Shown: piece after piece, positions 31,459 to 39,331 of the stretch | Position numbering within the stretch: position 1 is the first letter of the stretch | How the letters are laid out: every line of letters begins with the position of its first letter | NCBI GenBank assembly: GCA_026393895.1 | Contig: JAPKZG010000034.1 | Span: 1-47,738, forward strand | Direction of reading: 5' to 3' | DNA length: 47,738 nt | Source: Candidatus Aminicenantota bacterium | GTDB taxonomy: Bacteria > Acidobacteriota > Aminicenantia > Aminicenantales > UBA4085 | Position numbers and translations under genes: made by a program | The notes under the pieces: generated by a model | What the model was told of the DNA's origin: nothing | Seen by the model: the letters and a program-made list of their open reading frames with translations, nothing else | Database searches by the model: none

Positions 31459-32018
31459 GAACCTTCATCGCCGTCGATTTGCCGGCCGATATCAAGACCC
31501 GGATTTCCGGCTTCATTCAAAAACTCAAATCGGCCGCGCCCCGGGGAATCGGATGGGCAAACTTTGGGGATTTGCACGTCACCTTAAAATTTCTCGGAGA
31601 AATCGAGGAGTCCTGTCTTTTGGCAATCGGCGAAGCCGTCCGGACCGTTGCCGCGGAAACTCCCATTTTCCCTTTGACAGTCGCCGGGACGGGGGCTTTT
31701 CCCCCGCTTTCCCGGCATCCCCGCGTCCTCTGGATCGGCCTGGAGGACAGCCCGATGCTTCTGGATCTCCAGGGACGCCTGGACAACGCTTTGGAAGCTC
31801 TGGGTTTTCCCCGCGATCAACGGCCGTTTCACCCGCATCTTACGGCGGCTCGGGTCAAATCGGCCGAAGTTCCGTGCATGCTTCTTGACCGGTTGGCGAA
31901 AGATGACGGCGCTTTGTTCGGAAACATGGAGGTCCGGGAGATCGTCGTTTATCAAAGCATCCTGAGACCGGGCGGAGCCGAACATCGGCCGCTTCTTTCG
32001 GGAGCCCTCCGCTCATGA
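31455..32018 (+). CDS. thpR: RNA 2',3'-cyclic phosphodiesterase (2H family)
   Basis: A 187-aa two-histidine phosphodiesterase, formerly called 2'-5' RNA ligase. The two catalytic motifs are HVTL (41-44, in LHVTLKFLGEIE) and HLTA (128-131, in FHPHLTAARV), symmetrically placed as the fold requires. The N-terminus MRTFIAVDLP is typical. ATGA overlaps exist at both ends (cinA upstream, plsY downstream). The enzyme hydrolyses 2',3'-cyclic phosphates on RNA ends; a physiological substrate is not known. Confidence 0.9.
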   Translation: MRTFIAVDLPADIKTRISGFIQKLKSAAPRGIGWANFGDLHVTLKFLGEIEESCLLAIGEAVRTVAAETPIFPLTVAGTGAFPPLSRHPRVLWIGLEDSPMLLDLQGRLDNALEALGFPRDQRPFHPHLTAARVKSAEVPCMLLDRLAKDDGALFGNMEVREIVVYQSILRPGGAEHRPLLSGALRS

Positions 32019-32611
32019 AAATCATATTGCTTTTGTTGTCCTACTTGCTCGGATCCTTTCCGACCGGATATCTGTTGTTCAAATGGACTTCCCGAAAAGA
32101 TATCCGGAGTTTCGGCAGCGGAGCGACGGGGGCGACCAACGTTCTCCGCTTGAAAGGCTGGCGCCTGGCGGTGCCGGTCGCCTTGATTGACGTGATCAAG
32201 GGGGCGGTCCCGGCGCTCGTCGCCTGGCGAACCACTCAAGATCCCGGGTTTGCGGCGCTCTGCGCCTCGGCCTCCGTCGTCGGCCATTGTTTCCCGGTTT
32301 ATATCGGCTTCAAGGGCGGAAAAGGCGTCGCCACCGCCGCCGGAGCGATGTTTTCCCTGGCCCCGGGTCCCGCAGCCCTCAGCTTGGGCGTCTTCGTGTT
32401 CATCGTCGTTCTGACCCGTTATATCTCCCTCGGCTCGATCGCCGCCGCCGCGTTCTTTCCGGTTTTCAGCTTTTTTCTAAAACAGCCCGGGCCGCTGATC
32501 CTAGGAAGTCTCCCGTTCATCGCCGTGATCCTGTTCCGTCATCGCTCCAATATGATCCGACTGTTCAAAGGGACGGAACGAAAGTTTGGAGAAAAGGCGC
32601 CCGTCTCATGA
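32015..32611 (+). CDS. plsY: Acyl-phosphate:glycerol-3-phosphate acyltransferase
   Basis: A 198-aa inner-membrane protein that makes lysophosphatidic acid from acyl-phosphate and glycerol 3-phosphate. The three family motifs are SYLLGSFPTGYLLFK, GSGATGATNVLRLKGW and CFPVYIGFKGGKGVATAAG, with at least five membrane segments and a basic C-terminal tail. It directly precedes gpsA, which makes its substrate, with an ATGA overlap, and overlaps thpR the same way upstream. Confidence 0.93.
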   Translation: MKIILLLLSYLLGSFPTGYLLFKWTSRKDIRSFGSGATGATNVLRLKGWRLAVPVALIDVIKGAVPALVAWRTTQDPGFAALCASASVVGHCFPVYIGFKGGKGVATAAGAMFSLAPGPAALSLGVFVFIVVLTRYISLGSIAAAAFFPVFSFFLKQPGPLILGSLPFIAVILFRHRSNMIRLFKGTERKFGEKAPVS

Positions 32612-33633
32612 AAAACACCTGCGTCGTCGGGGGGGGCAGCTGGGGGTCCGCGTTCGCCTATCACCTGGCGAAAATCGGCTTTCCGGTCCGTCTCTGGATC
32701 CGCGAACCGGAGATCTTCGAGGAAGCCGTCCGGACGCGTCAAAACACGGTTTTTCTCCCCGGGCGGATTTTTCCTGAAAACGCTTCGTTTCATCATGACT
32801 TGAAGGAAGCCGTCTCCGGCGCGAATACCGTTTTTATCGCCGTGCCGTCCACATATTTTCGAAAAGTCTATGCGCATGTGGCCGATTTTCTCCGCCCGGA
32901 CACGGACGTCGTCAGCCTGACCAAAGGCATCGAGAAACGGACCCTTCTCCGGATGAGCGAAATTGTCGCCGCCATTCCCCTTCGTTCCGGCCGAGTCCGG
33001 ATCGGCGTTCTTTCCGGCCCGAGTTTTTCCAAGGAAACGGCCGAAGGACATCCGACGGCACTGGTGATGGCCTCGGCCGACCAGGACCTGGCCCGGCGCG
33101 TCCAGATCTGCTTATCGAATGAACGCTGGCGGATCTATACGAGCCGGGACGTCGTAGGAGTGGAGATCGCCGGAGCCCTGAAGAACATCATCGCCATCGC
33201 CGCCGGTCTTTCCGACGCGATGAATTTCGGATTCAACTCCCGGGCGGCCTTGATGACGCGCGGCCTGGCCGAAATCGCCCGGCTCGGGACGAAACTCGGG
33301 GCCCGCCCGGAGACGTTCGCGGGTCTGGCCGGAATGGGCGATCTCGTCCTCACCTGTACGGGGCCTCTCAGCCGGAACCGGAACGTCGGCTTGGAACTCG
33401 GCCGGGGCCGTCAGCTGGCTGAAATCGTCGGCGGCATGCGGGAGACGGCCGAGGGAATTCCGACGACGGTCTCGGCCCGCGAACTGGCCCGTCGTGAAAA
33501 CATCGACATCCCGATCACCGAGCAAGTTTACCAGGTTTTATACCGCCGGAAAGACCCCCGGCGCGCTTTGACCGACCTTATGACGCGGACTCTCAAGGAC
33601 GAACACGAGAGATCCGGATCGGAGAAACCATGA
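32608..33633 (+). CDS. gpsA: Glycerol-3-phosphate dehydrogenase [NAD(P)+]
   Basis: A 341-aa enzyme that reduces dihydroxyacetone phosphate to glycerol 3-phosphate for phospholipids. The N-terminal dinucleotide motif is VVGGGSWGSAFAYHLAKIG; VSLTKGIEK, VLSGPSFSKETAEGHPTALV and the catalytic Lys in IAGALKNIIAIAAGLSDA follow, then GLAGMGDLVLTCTGPLSRNR. ATG 32608 is chosen over longer in-frame extensions because it overlaps the plsY stop (ATGA) and matches the start of homology. It supplies the substrate of PlsY. The next gene begins with another ATGA overlap. Confidence 0.93.
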   Translation: MKNTCVVGGGSWGSAFAYHLAKIGFPVRLWIREPEIFEEAVRTRQNTVFLPGRIFPENASFHHDLKEAVSGANTVFIAVPSTYFRKVYAHVADFLRPDTDVVSLTKGIEKRTLLRMSEIVAAIPLRSGRVRIGVLSGPSFSKETAEGHPTALVMASADQDLARRVQICLSNERWRIYTSRDVVGVEIAGALKNIIAIAAGLSDAMNFGFNSRAALMTRGLAEIARLGTKLGARPETFAGLAGMGDLVLTCTGPLSRNRNVGLELGRGRQLAEIVGGMRETAEGIPTTVSARELARRENIDIPITEQVYQVLYRRKDPRRALTDLMTRTLKDEHERSGSEKP

Positions 33634-34394
33634 ACCGTTCCCGCTTCATTTCCGGAATCGCCCTCGTGGCCGCGCTCCTGACCGTTTCGGCCTGCATGTC
33701 CTCGGCCAAGAAGCTCGCCCTCGAAAGGGAAAGGGACCCTCAATACCAGTTCGACAAGGCGGCTCTCTGCCTGCAGTACAACATGGTGGACGAATCGTTC
33801 AAATACATCGACCAGGCGCTTGCTTTGAATCCGCGTTTCACCGCCGCCTTGAACCTGCGCGGCCTGGCCTTGATGATGAAAGGCCGGCTTCCGGAAGCGA
33901 TCCAGGCGCTCCAATCGTGCGTGGAAATCAACGCGGCATTTTCCGAGGGATGGAACAATCTGGCGACCGCCTATGATCAGAACGGTCAAAGGGAACCGGC
34001 TGTGGAAGCTTGGAAAAAAGCCTACGGCCTCGATCAGAATTACAACGCGGCGTATAACCTGGCCAAAATAGATTATGAAAACGACCGGAATGACTCCGCC
34101 CTCGACTGGATCAAGAAGGCGATTTCGAAGTTTCCAAAATCGGTCCTGGCCTTCAACCTCCAGGGGCTGATCTATGACGCGATGGAGCGGTATTACGACG
34201 CGATCGGCAGCTTCCAACAAGCGATCAAGCTGTCCCCCACCGAATTGAACGTCCAATACAACCTGGCGACGATATATTACAAGAGAAAAGACTATGCCAA
34301 GGCCCGTGAACTTTTAGAAAAGATCCTGCCCCAGGCGAAAGACGATCTCCGGATCCGAGCGGAGGAATTGTTAAAAAGCCTTCCCAGGTTGTAA
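33630..34394 (+). CDS. TPR-repeat lipoprotein
   Basis: A 254-aa protein with a lipoprotein signal peptide (LLTVSAC, Cys22) followed by about six tetratricopeptide repeats (for example FKYIDQALALNPRFTAALNL, AIQALQSCVEINAAFSEGWN, AIGSFQQAIKLSPTELNVQY). The repeats fill the rest of the chain, so it is a scaffold or assembly factor rather than an enzyme, facing the periplasm. I cannot assign it to PilF/PilW or another specific family. It is the last gene of the asnS operon, coupled to gpsA by ATGA, and ends 13 bases before the convergent metK stop. Confidence 0.83.
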   Translation: MNRSRFISGIALVAALLTVSACMSSAKKLALERERDPQYQFDKAALCLQYNMVDESFKYIDQALALNPRFTAALNLRGLALMMKGRLPEAIQALQSCVEINAAFSEGWNNLATAYDQNGQREPAVEAWKKAYGLDQNYNAAYNLAKIDYENDRNDSALDWIKKAISKFPKSVLAFNLQGLIYDAMERYYDAIGSFQQAIKLSPTELNVQYNLATIYYKRKDYAKARELLEKILPQAKDDLRIRAEELLKSLPRL

Positions 34395-34407
34395 GCGCTC
34401 CCGACCG

Positions 34408-35574
34408 TTACAGGCCGGCGTCGCCGCGGATGGACGTGGCTTTGTCCGTTTGCTCCCAGGTAAATTCGGGTTCCGTCCGTCCGAAATGGCCGTAGGCTGC
34501 CGTTTTTCTGTATCGGGGCTTTTTGAGGTCGAGATGGGCGATGATCCCCTTCGGCGTGAGGGGAAAATAGGCCCGAATGATCTCCCTTATGCGCTCCTCG
34601 GGAATCTTTCCCGTCTCAAACGTGTCGACCATCAGGGAAACGGGCTCGGCGACGCCGATGCAGTAAGCGAGTTGGACCTCGATTTTGTCGGCCACCCCGG
34701 CGGCCACGAGGTTCTTGGCCACATAGCGGGCCATGTAGGAACCGGAACGGTCGACCTTCGAGGGGTCTTTCCCCGAAAAACATCCGCCGCCGTGGGCGCT
34801 GAATCCCCCGTAGGTGTCGACAATGATTTTCCGGCCGGTCAGGCCGGAATCGGCGATCGGCCCGCCCTGTTCAAAACGCCCCGTTCCGTTGATGAAGAAT
34901 TTTGTGTTTCGGTCGATCATGCCGGTCGGAATGACGGGATCGATGACCTGGCGCCTGACGTCTTCGCGAAGATCGCTCATTTTGACGTCGCCATCGTGCT
35001 GGGCGGCGATCACGACGGCTTCGACCCGTTTTGGGACGTTGTTTTCATATTCGACCGTGACCTGGGTTTTTCCGTCCGGCCGGAGATAAGGCAGAATCGC
35101 CCCCTTCCGGACGTCGGTCAACCGGCGGGCCAGGTGATGGGCGAGCATGATCGGCAGCGGCATGAGGACGTCGGTTTCCCGGCAGGCGAATCCGAACATC
35201 AGCCCCTGGTCACCGGCCCCCTGTTCGTGGCCGGACGATTCGTCGACGCCCATGGCGATATCGGGAGATTGCTCGTGAATCGAGCTCAGGACGCAGCAGG
35301 TCTCGTAATCGAACCCGAAATGGGCTTGGGTGTATCCGATGTCCCGGACCGTTTCCCGGACGATTTTTTGAAAATCGCAGTAGGCGTTAGTGGTGATTTC
35401 TCCGGCAAGAAGGACCAGCCCGGTTGTGGCCAACGTTTCGCAAGCGACGCGGCTGTTCGGGTCCTGTCCGAGGATGTCGTCGACGATCGCATCCGAAACC
35501 TGGTCGCAAATTTTATCCGGGTGACCGGGCGTCACGGATTCCGAGGTAAACATGTAACGGCAATGATCAGCCAT
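34408..35574 (-). CDS. metK: S-adenosylmethionine synthetase
   Basis: A 388-aa cytoplasmic enzyme that makes SAM from methionine and ATP. Signatures are [17 protein letters not shown] at the N-terminus, the ATP-binding [12 protein letters not shown], and the phosphate-binding loop [16 protein letters not shown], where the family usually has GGGAFSGKDxTKVDRS. ATG 35574 is preceded by GAGGAG and fits the start of homology; a longer in-frame extension is discarded. No SAM-riboswitch-like structure is apparent in the 98-base gap to the divergent CBM9-like gene. It complements the homocysteine methyltransferase at 25673-26557 in methyl-group metabolism. Confidence 0.94.
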   Translation of the reverse strand: MADHCRYMFTSESVTPGHPDKICDQVSDAIVDDILGQDPNSRVACETLATTGLVLLAGEITTNAYCDFQKIVRETVRDIGYTQAHFGFDYETCCVLSSIHEQSPDIAMGVDESSGHEQGAGDQGLMFGFACRETDVLMPLPIMLAHHLARRLTDVRKGAILPYLRPDGKTQVTVEYENNVPKRVEAVVIAAQHDGDVKMSDLREDVRRQVIDPVIPTGMIDRNTKFFINGTGRFEQGGPIADSGLTGRKIIVDTYGGFSAHGGGCFSGKDPSKVDRSGSYMARYVAKNLVAAGVADKIEVQLAYCIGVAEPVSLMVDTFETGKIPEERIREIIRAYFPLTPKGIIAHLDLKKPRYRKTAAYGHFGRTEPEFTWEQTDKATSIRGDAGL

Positions 35575-35672
35575 GGCTGCTCTCCTCACGGTTCGGACTT
35601 TACGAGCGGCTAGATTAGCACACGGGCCGCCGGGTTGCAATCGCCCCGGAATTGGATTAATTCTATAGCGTC

Positions 35673-36503
35673 ATGAACATCCCGACGTACGGCTGCGCCG
35701 AAGAATTTCTCGTCCATATCGATTGTTTCCGCACGTCCCGCCCTCCCCGTATCGACGGACGCCTCGACGATCGGTGCTGGCGGCGGGCCGTCCGGTCGCC
35801 GCGCTTCGTCGACCTCGTCGACGGGAACCCCGGAACGTTCGACACGCGGATGGCCGCGGTCTGGGATGACGAGGCGTTTTATCTCGCCTACTGGATCGAA
35901 GAACCCGATGTCCGGGCCCGTTTGACCGAACGTGATTCCTTCATCTGGACCGAAAACGATGTGGAACTTTTCATCGCCGGGCCCGACGCCTACTATGAAT
36001 TCCAAATCAACGCCCTGGGGACGATTTACGAGGTCTTCTACGTCTGGCAGGACGCTTATCGCCGAGCCGGGTTTGACCGGCTTCCGGAATTCGACCTATC
36101 GACCCGGAATGTCGACGTCTTGGGAGGATTTCAGGACGCCGTCCGCCATGGCCGCCACCCGCGCGGCAAGCGGTGGGCTTTCATGGACTGGGATTTTCCT
36201 GGTCTTCGTTGGGCCGTGAACGTCGAGGGCTCTCTTAACGACAGCCGGGACATCGACCGCGGCTGGACCGTGGAAGCGGCCTTTCCTTGGAAGGGTTTCG
36301 AGCTCCTGGCCGGAGGACGCCCTCTTCCTCCACGCGACGGGGACGTCTGGCGGATGGACTTTTCCCGTTTCGAGACCGTTTTATCGGCCGGGTCCAGGGT
36401 CTCTCCCGATCCCGGTTGGGCCTTGAACCGGCACGGGGTTTACGATTCCCATCTGCCCGAAGCTTTTTCCTTCGTCCATTTCCGCCGCCCGTCGATAGAT
36501 TGA
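35673..36503 (+). CDS. Carbohydrate-binding family 9-like protein
   Basis: A 276-aa protein with the CBM9/DOMON-like beta-sandwich layout. PPRIDGRLDDRCWRRA, VDLVDG, AAVWDDEAFYLAYWIEEPDV, WTENDVELFIAGPDAYYEFQ, INALGTIYEV and GWTVEAAFPWKGFELL are the recurring family blocks. A C-terminal WRMDFSRFET precedes the final strand. No signal peptide is visible, so the usual link to extracellular sugar binding is uncertain and the ligand is unknown. It has no recognisable ribosome binding site. Upstream are TTGCAA (35635-35640) and weak TAATTC (35658-35663), which may be a promoter. It is divergent from metK. Confidence 0.72.
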   Translation: MNIPTYGCAEEFLVHIDCFRTSRPPRIDGRLDDRCWRRAVRSPRFVDLVDGNPGTFDTRMAAVWDDEAFYLAYWIEEPDVRARLTERDSFIWTENDVELFIAGPDAYYEFQINALGTIYEVFYVWQDAYRRAGFDRLPEFDLSTRNVDVLGGFQDAVRHGRHPRGKRWAFMDWDFPGLRWAVNVEGSLNDSRDIDRGWTVEAAFPWKGFELLAGGRPLPPRDGDVWRMDFSRFETVLSAGSRVSPDPGWALNRHGVYDSHLPEAFSFVHFRRPSID

Positions 36504-36518
36504 ACCGGCCGATTGTGA

Positions 36519-36524
36519 TATTTT
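36519..36524 (+). promoter_or_regulatory. Possible extended -10 for the M16 gene pair
   Basis: TATTTT preceded by TGA in the extended -10 position, ending seven bases before ATG 36532; TAGATT (36496-36501) at 17 bases is a weak -35. The geometry matches the leaderless class seen elsewhere in the window. Confidence 0.35.
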
Positions 36525-36531
36525 AAGATTC

Positions 36532-37881
36532 ATGAATTTGAGAAGCGTGGGGAGGCGGAGCGTCGCCGCGGCGGCGGCTGTGGGCGTTTTAGCCGTTTTT
36601 CTCCCGGCGCAGACGTCGTTTTTTTCCGGCCTCACCCATTACACTCTTAAAAACGGGCTGACCGTCATTTTTCACGAGCATTTTGACCTTCCCGTCGTCT
36701 CCGTGGCCGTCGGATACAACGCCGGTTCGATCCACGAAATGCCCGGCAAGACCGGGGTAGCCTACCTGCTCGAAAAGCTCATGATGTTCGCCGGATCGGC
36801 CAATGTTTCTCCGTTGGAGCACATCTCCTCCATCAACCGCATTGGCGGCACGCTGAACGCCAACGCCCTTGAGGACCAGACCTTGTATTATCAGACGATT
36901 CCATCCAATCATCTGGCCCTCGCCCTCTGGCTCGAATCCGACCGGATGCGGACCCTCGACCTTTCCGAAGAAAAATTCGAAAAAGCCCGGTCCGACCTCC
37001 TTGAGGAGCTGCGGAATCGGAGGACCTCCGAACCTTTTCTCAACAGCCTTCAAACGTTCGATCAGCTCCTCTATTCCGATTTCTCTTTCGGTCATTCCCT
37101 TCTCGGCGACGAGAACGATATCCGCAATCTCACCCTGGAGGACGTCAAGGCGTTTTACGACGCCCGTTACGTCCCCCAAAACGCCGTTCTCTGCATCTCC
37201 GGACAGTTCAATAAAACCCGGGCCCAGGAGTTGGTCGCCCGGTATTTTGAGTCGCTGCCGGGCGTCAAACCTCCGGCCGTGACGTTCGAAACCCCGGTCT
37301 TTCCAAAGACCCCCTTCTCCCGGACCACGGAAGACCCTCTGGCTTCGGCCCCGGCCGTCTTCCTGGGATTCCGGCTCTCCGCGCCCGGCGCGCCGGATTC
37401 GGCCATCCTGACCCTTCTGGATTTCATCTTGATGAAGGGCCGGAGCGCCCGGCTCAACCGGCGCCTATTGAACCGCGAGGCGAAAATCGCGTTTCAGTTG
37501 TCCGGTGGGATCGATCGTCGCTTCAACCGCACCGTTTACAAAATTTTCATCATCGCCAGTCTGCCGCAGATTTCCGCCTGCCTGGACGCGGTTTTCTCCG
37601 AATTGGACAAGATCAAGCGGACATTCCTGAGCGAAACCGAGATCGCCAAAGCCAAGACGCTCTACCGTCAGGATCTTTTCAATCGCACGGCCACTTCCGC
37701 CGACTGGGCGATCTTTTTAATCCAATCGTTCAGGGCCCTTCAGTCGACGGGGCGAACGCTGGACGACCTCGTTCGGGAATCCGACCGGATTTTGAAAGTT
37801 ACGCCTTCCGATATCGTCGCGATCGCGAATCGATACTTCACTCTCGACAACTGCGTCGTCCTCCAGGTTCGGATGAAATAG
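36532..37881 (+). CDS. M16-family peptidase homolog, catalytic motif degenerate
   Basis: A 449-aa exported protein with a signal-like N-terminus (VAAAAAVGVLAVFLPAQ) and the two-lobed M16 insulinase-like fold: YTLKNGLTVIFHEHFDLPVV, then AGSIHEMPGKTGVAYLLEKL. At the place of the zinc motif HxxEH the sequence reads YLLEK (78-82), so both metal-binding His are replaced, although the downstream SDLLEELRNRR helix with its Glu is kept. Hydrolytic activity is therefore unlikely. The second lobe (RSARLNRRLLNREAKIAFQL) resembles the catalytic-subunit branch. It is followed three bases later by a second M16 protein, as in two-component M16 systems. Confidence 0.82.
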   Translation: MNLRSVGRRSVAAAAAVGVLAVFLPAQTSFFSGLTHYTLKNGLTVIFHEHFDLPVVSVAVGYNAGSIHEMPGKTGVAYLLEKLMMFAGSANVSPLEHISSINRIGGTLNANALEDQTLYYQTIPSNHLALALWLESDRMRTLDLSEEKFEKARSDLLEELRNRRTSEPFLNSLQTFDQLLYSDFSFGHSLLGDENDIRNLTLEDVKAFYDARYVPQNAVLCISGQFNKTRAQELVARYFESLPGVKPPAVTFETPVFPKTPFSRTTEDPLASAPAVFLGFRLSAPGAPDSAILTLLDFILMKGRSARLNRRLLNREAKIAFQLSGGIDRRFNRTVYKIFIIASLPQISACLDAVFSELDKIKRTFLSETEIAKAKTLYRQDLFNRTATSADWAIFLIQSFRALQSTGRTLDDLVRESDRILKVTPSDIVAIANRYFTLDNCVVLQVRMK

Positions 37882-37884
37882 ACG

Positions 37885-39324
37885 ATGAATAAACGGCGGA
37901 CTTGGGCGGCCCTGTGTTTGGCGGTCGCCGTATGCGCCGCCTCCGCCCCGGGGCAGGAGCGTTTTCGTCAGAAGATTCCCGCGCCGGATCCCCAGCCGGA
38001 ATTCCGCTTGCCCCGTCTCGAATCGATCACCCTGTCCAACGGCCTTCGGATGACCGTGGTTTTCCGGGAATCGGCGCCCATGACGAGTCTCCATCTGATT
38101 TTTTCCTGCGGGGAACAGGCGTCTCCGGAGAAAACGCCCGGGCTGGCGACCCTGGCGGCCGTGACCTTCGGCCAGGGCACACAGCTTCATTCCGCCGCCG
38201 AAATCGAAGAACGTATCGAGAGCATCGGCGGCTCCTTCGCCGTTTCGGCCGACCAGGACGTCATCCTGCTCGGGTTTCATTTCCTGGAGGAACACCTCGA
38301 CGAAGCTCTGGATCTCATCGCCGAAATGATCCTCCTGCCGCTCATCGGGGACCGTGAAATCAAAATCGTCCAGTCGATGGTGAGTTCCGAGATGACTGCC
38401 GAGGAACGCGACCCCTCTTTTTTGGCCCATCGGTTTCTGGGCGGGTTTCTGTTCCAGGGGCACCCTTACGGAAAATTCGCCTTCGGACGGAGCGGCATTA
38501 AAACATGGACCCCGCGCGATCTCCTCGAATTTTGGGACCGGTATATCCGGCCGAACAACGCCCAAATCGTGTTGACGGGGAGCGTCAACATCAACACGGC
38601 GTCGCGCAAAATATCGCATGTCCTCAACACCTGGAGACCCCGAGACGTAACCCCCGTTCCCCTTCCGCCGCCCCGGCCGCCGGATCGCACCCGGATTTGT
38701 TTTATCGATCTTCCCCAGGCCAGTCAATGCACGATCTGCGCCGGAACGGTTCTTCCGCCGCTTGTTCCGGGAGAACGGTTCGCCCTGATGGCCCTAGGTC
38801 AATTGCTCGGGGGCTCGATCAATTCCCGTTTGTTCTTGAACCTTCGCGAATCGAAGGGATACGCTTATGAAACGTACAGTCGCCCCGAATTTTACCGGGC
38901 CGGCGGGGCGTTCACCGTTCGCGCGGTCGTCCGGCCAGAAGTCGTGGCCGCCTCCGTCCGGGAAATCTTCTCCGAAATCCGGCGTCTGACCCGGGAACCG
39001 GTGTCCCTTGACGAAATCGGGGCGGCAAAATTCATTCTGATGGGCGGATTTCCCATTCAGCTCGATCGTTATGACAATTTCTCGGGATACGTCGCGGCGA
39101 TGAAGGCAGCCGGGGCCGGGGAAGAACTCTGGAGCCGGTTCCCGGAAAACATGCTGGAGGTCGATTCCGACCGCATTCTCCAGACCGCCCAAAAATACCT
39201 GAGCCAGCCGTTCGTCGTGGTCATCGCCGGTTCGGGCAAGCTCTGCCGGGACGGATTGGCCGAATTCGACGAGGTCGAAATATTCGACGCCCGGGGCCAA
39301 CTTCTGGAAACGATTAAAAAGTGA
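37885..39324 (+). CDS. M16-family peptidase homolog, non-catalytic subunit type
   Basis: A 479-aa protein, probably exported (LAVAVCAASAPGQ). It has an M16 N-terminal lobe (ESITLSNGLRMTVVFRESAP, EKTPGLATLAAVTFGQGT) that lacks any HxxEH, and a C-terminal lobe with LNLRESKGYAYETYSRPEFY, the RxxxxxY segment that binds substrate in partner subunits. In known two-subunit M16 peptidases one subunit supplies zinc and the other this Arg/Tyr pair. Here the partner upstream has also lost its zinc ligands. It is co-transcribed with that gene and lies seven bases before FTCD. Confidence 0.85.
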   Translation: MNKRRTWAALCLAVAVCAASAPGQERFRQKIPAPDPQPEFRLPRLESITLSNGLRMTVVFRESAPMTSLHLIFSCGEQASPEKTPGLATLAAVTFGQGTQLHSAAEIEERIESIGGSFAVSADQDVILLGFHFLEEHLDEALDLIAEMILLPLIGDREIKIVQSMVSSEMTAEERDPSFLAHRFLGGFLFQGHPYGKFAFGRSGIKTWTPRDLLEFWDRYIRPNNAQIVLTGSVNINTASRKISHVLNTWRPRDVTPVPLPPPRPPDRTRICFIDLPQASQCTICAGTVLPPLVPGERFALMALGQLLGGSINSRLFLNLRESKGYAYETYSRPEFYRAGGAFTVRAVVRPEVVAASVREIFSEIRRLTREPVSLDEIGAAKFILMGGFPIQLDRYDNFSGYVAAMKAAGAGEELWSRFPENMLEVDSDRILQTAQKYLSQPFVVVIAGSGKLCRDGLAEFDEVEIFDARGQLLETIKK

Positions 39325-39331
39325 GGAGAGA

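Noticed and set aside
35575-35672. SAM riboswitch upstream of metK
   Set aside because: The leader is too short and shows no SAM-box-like helices.
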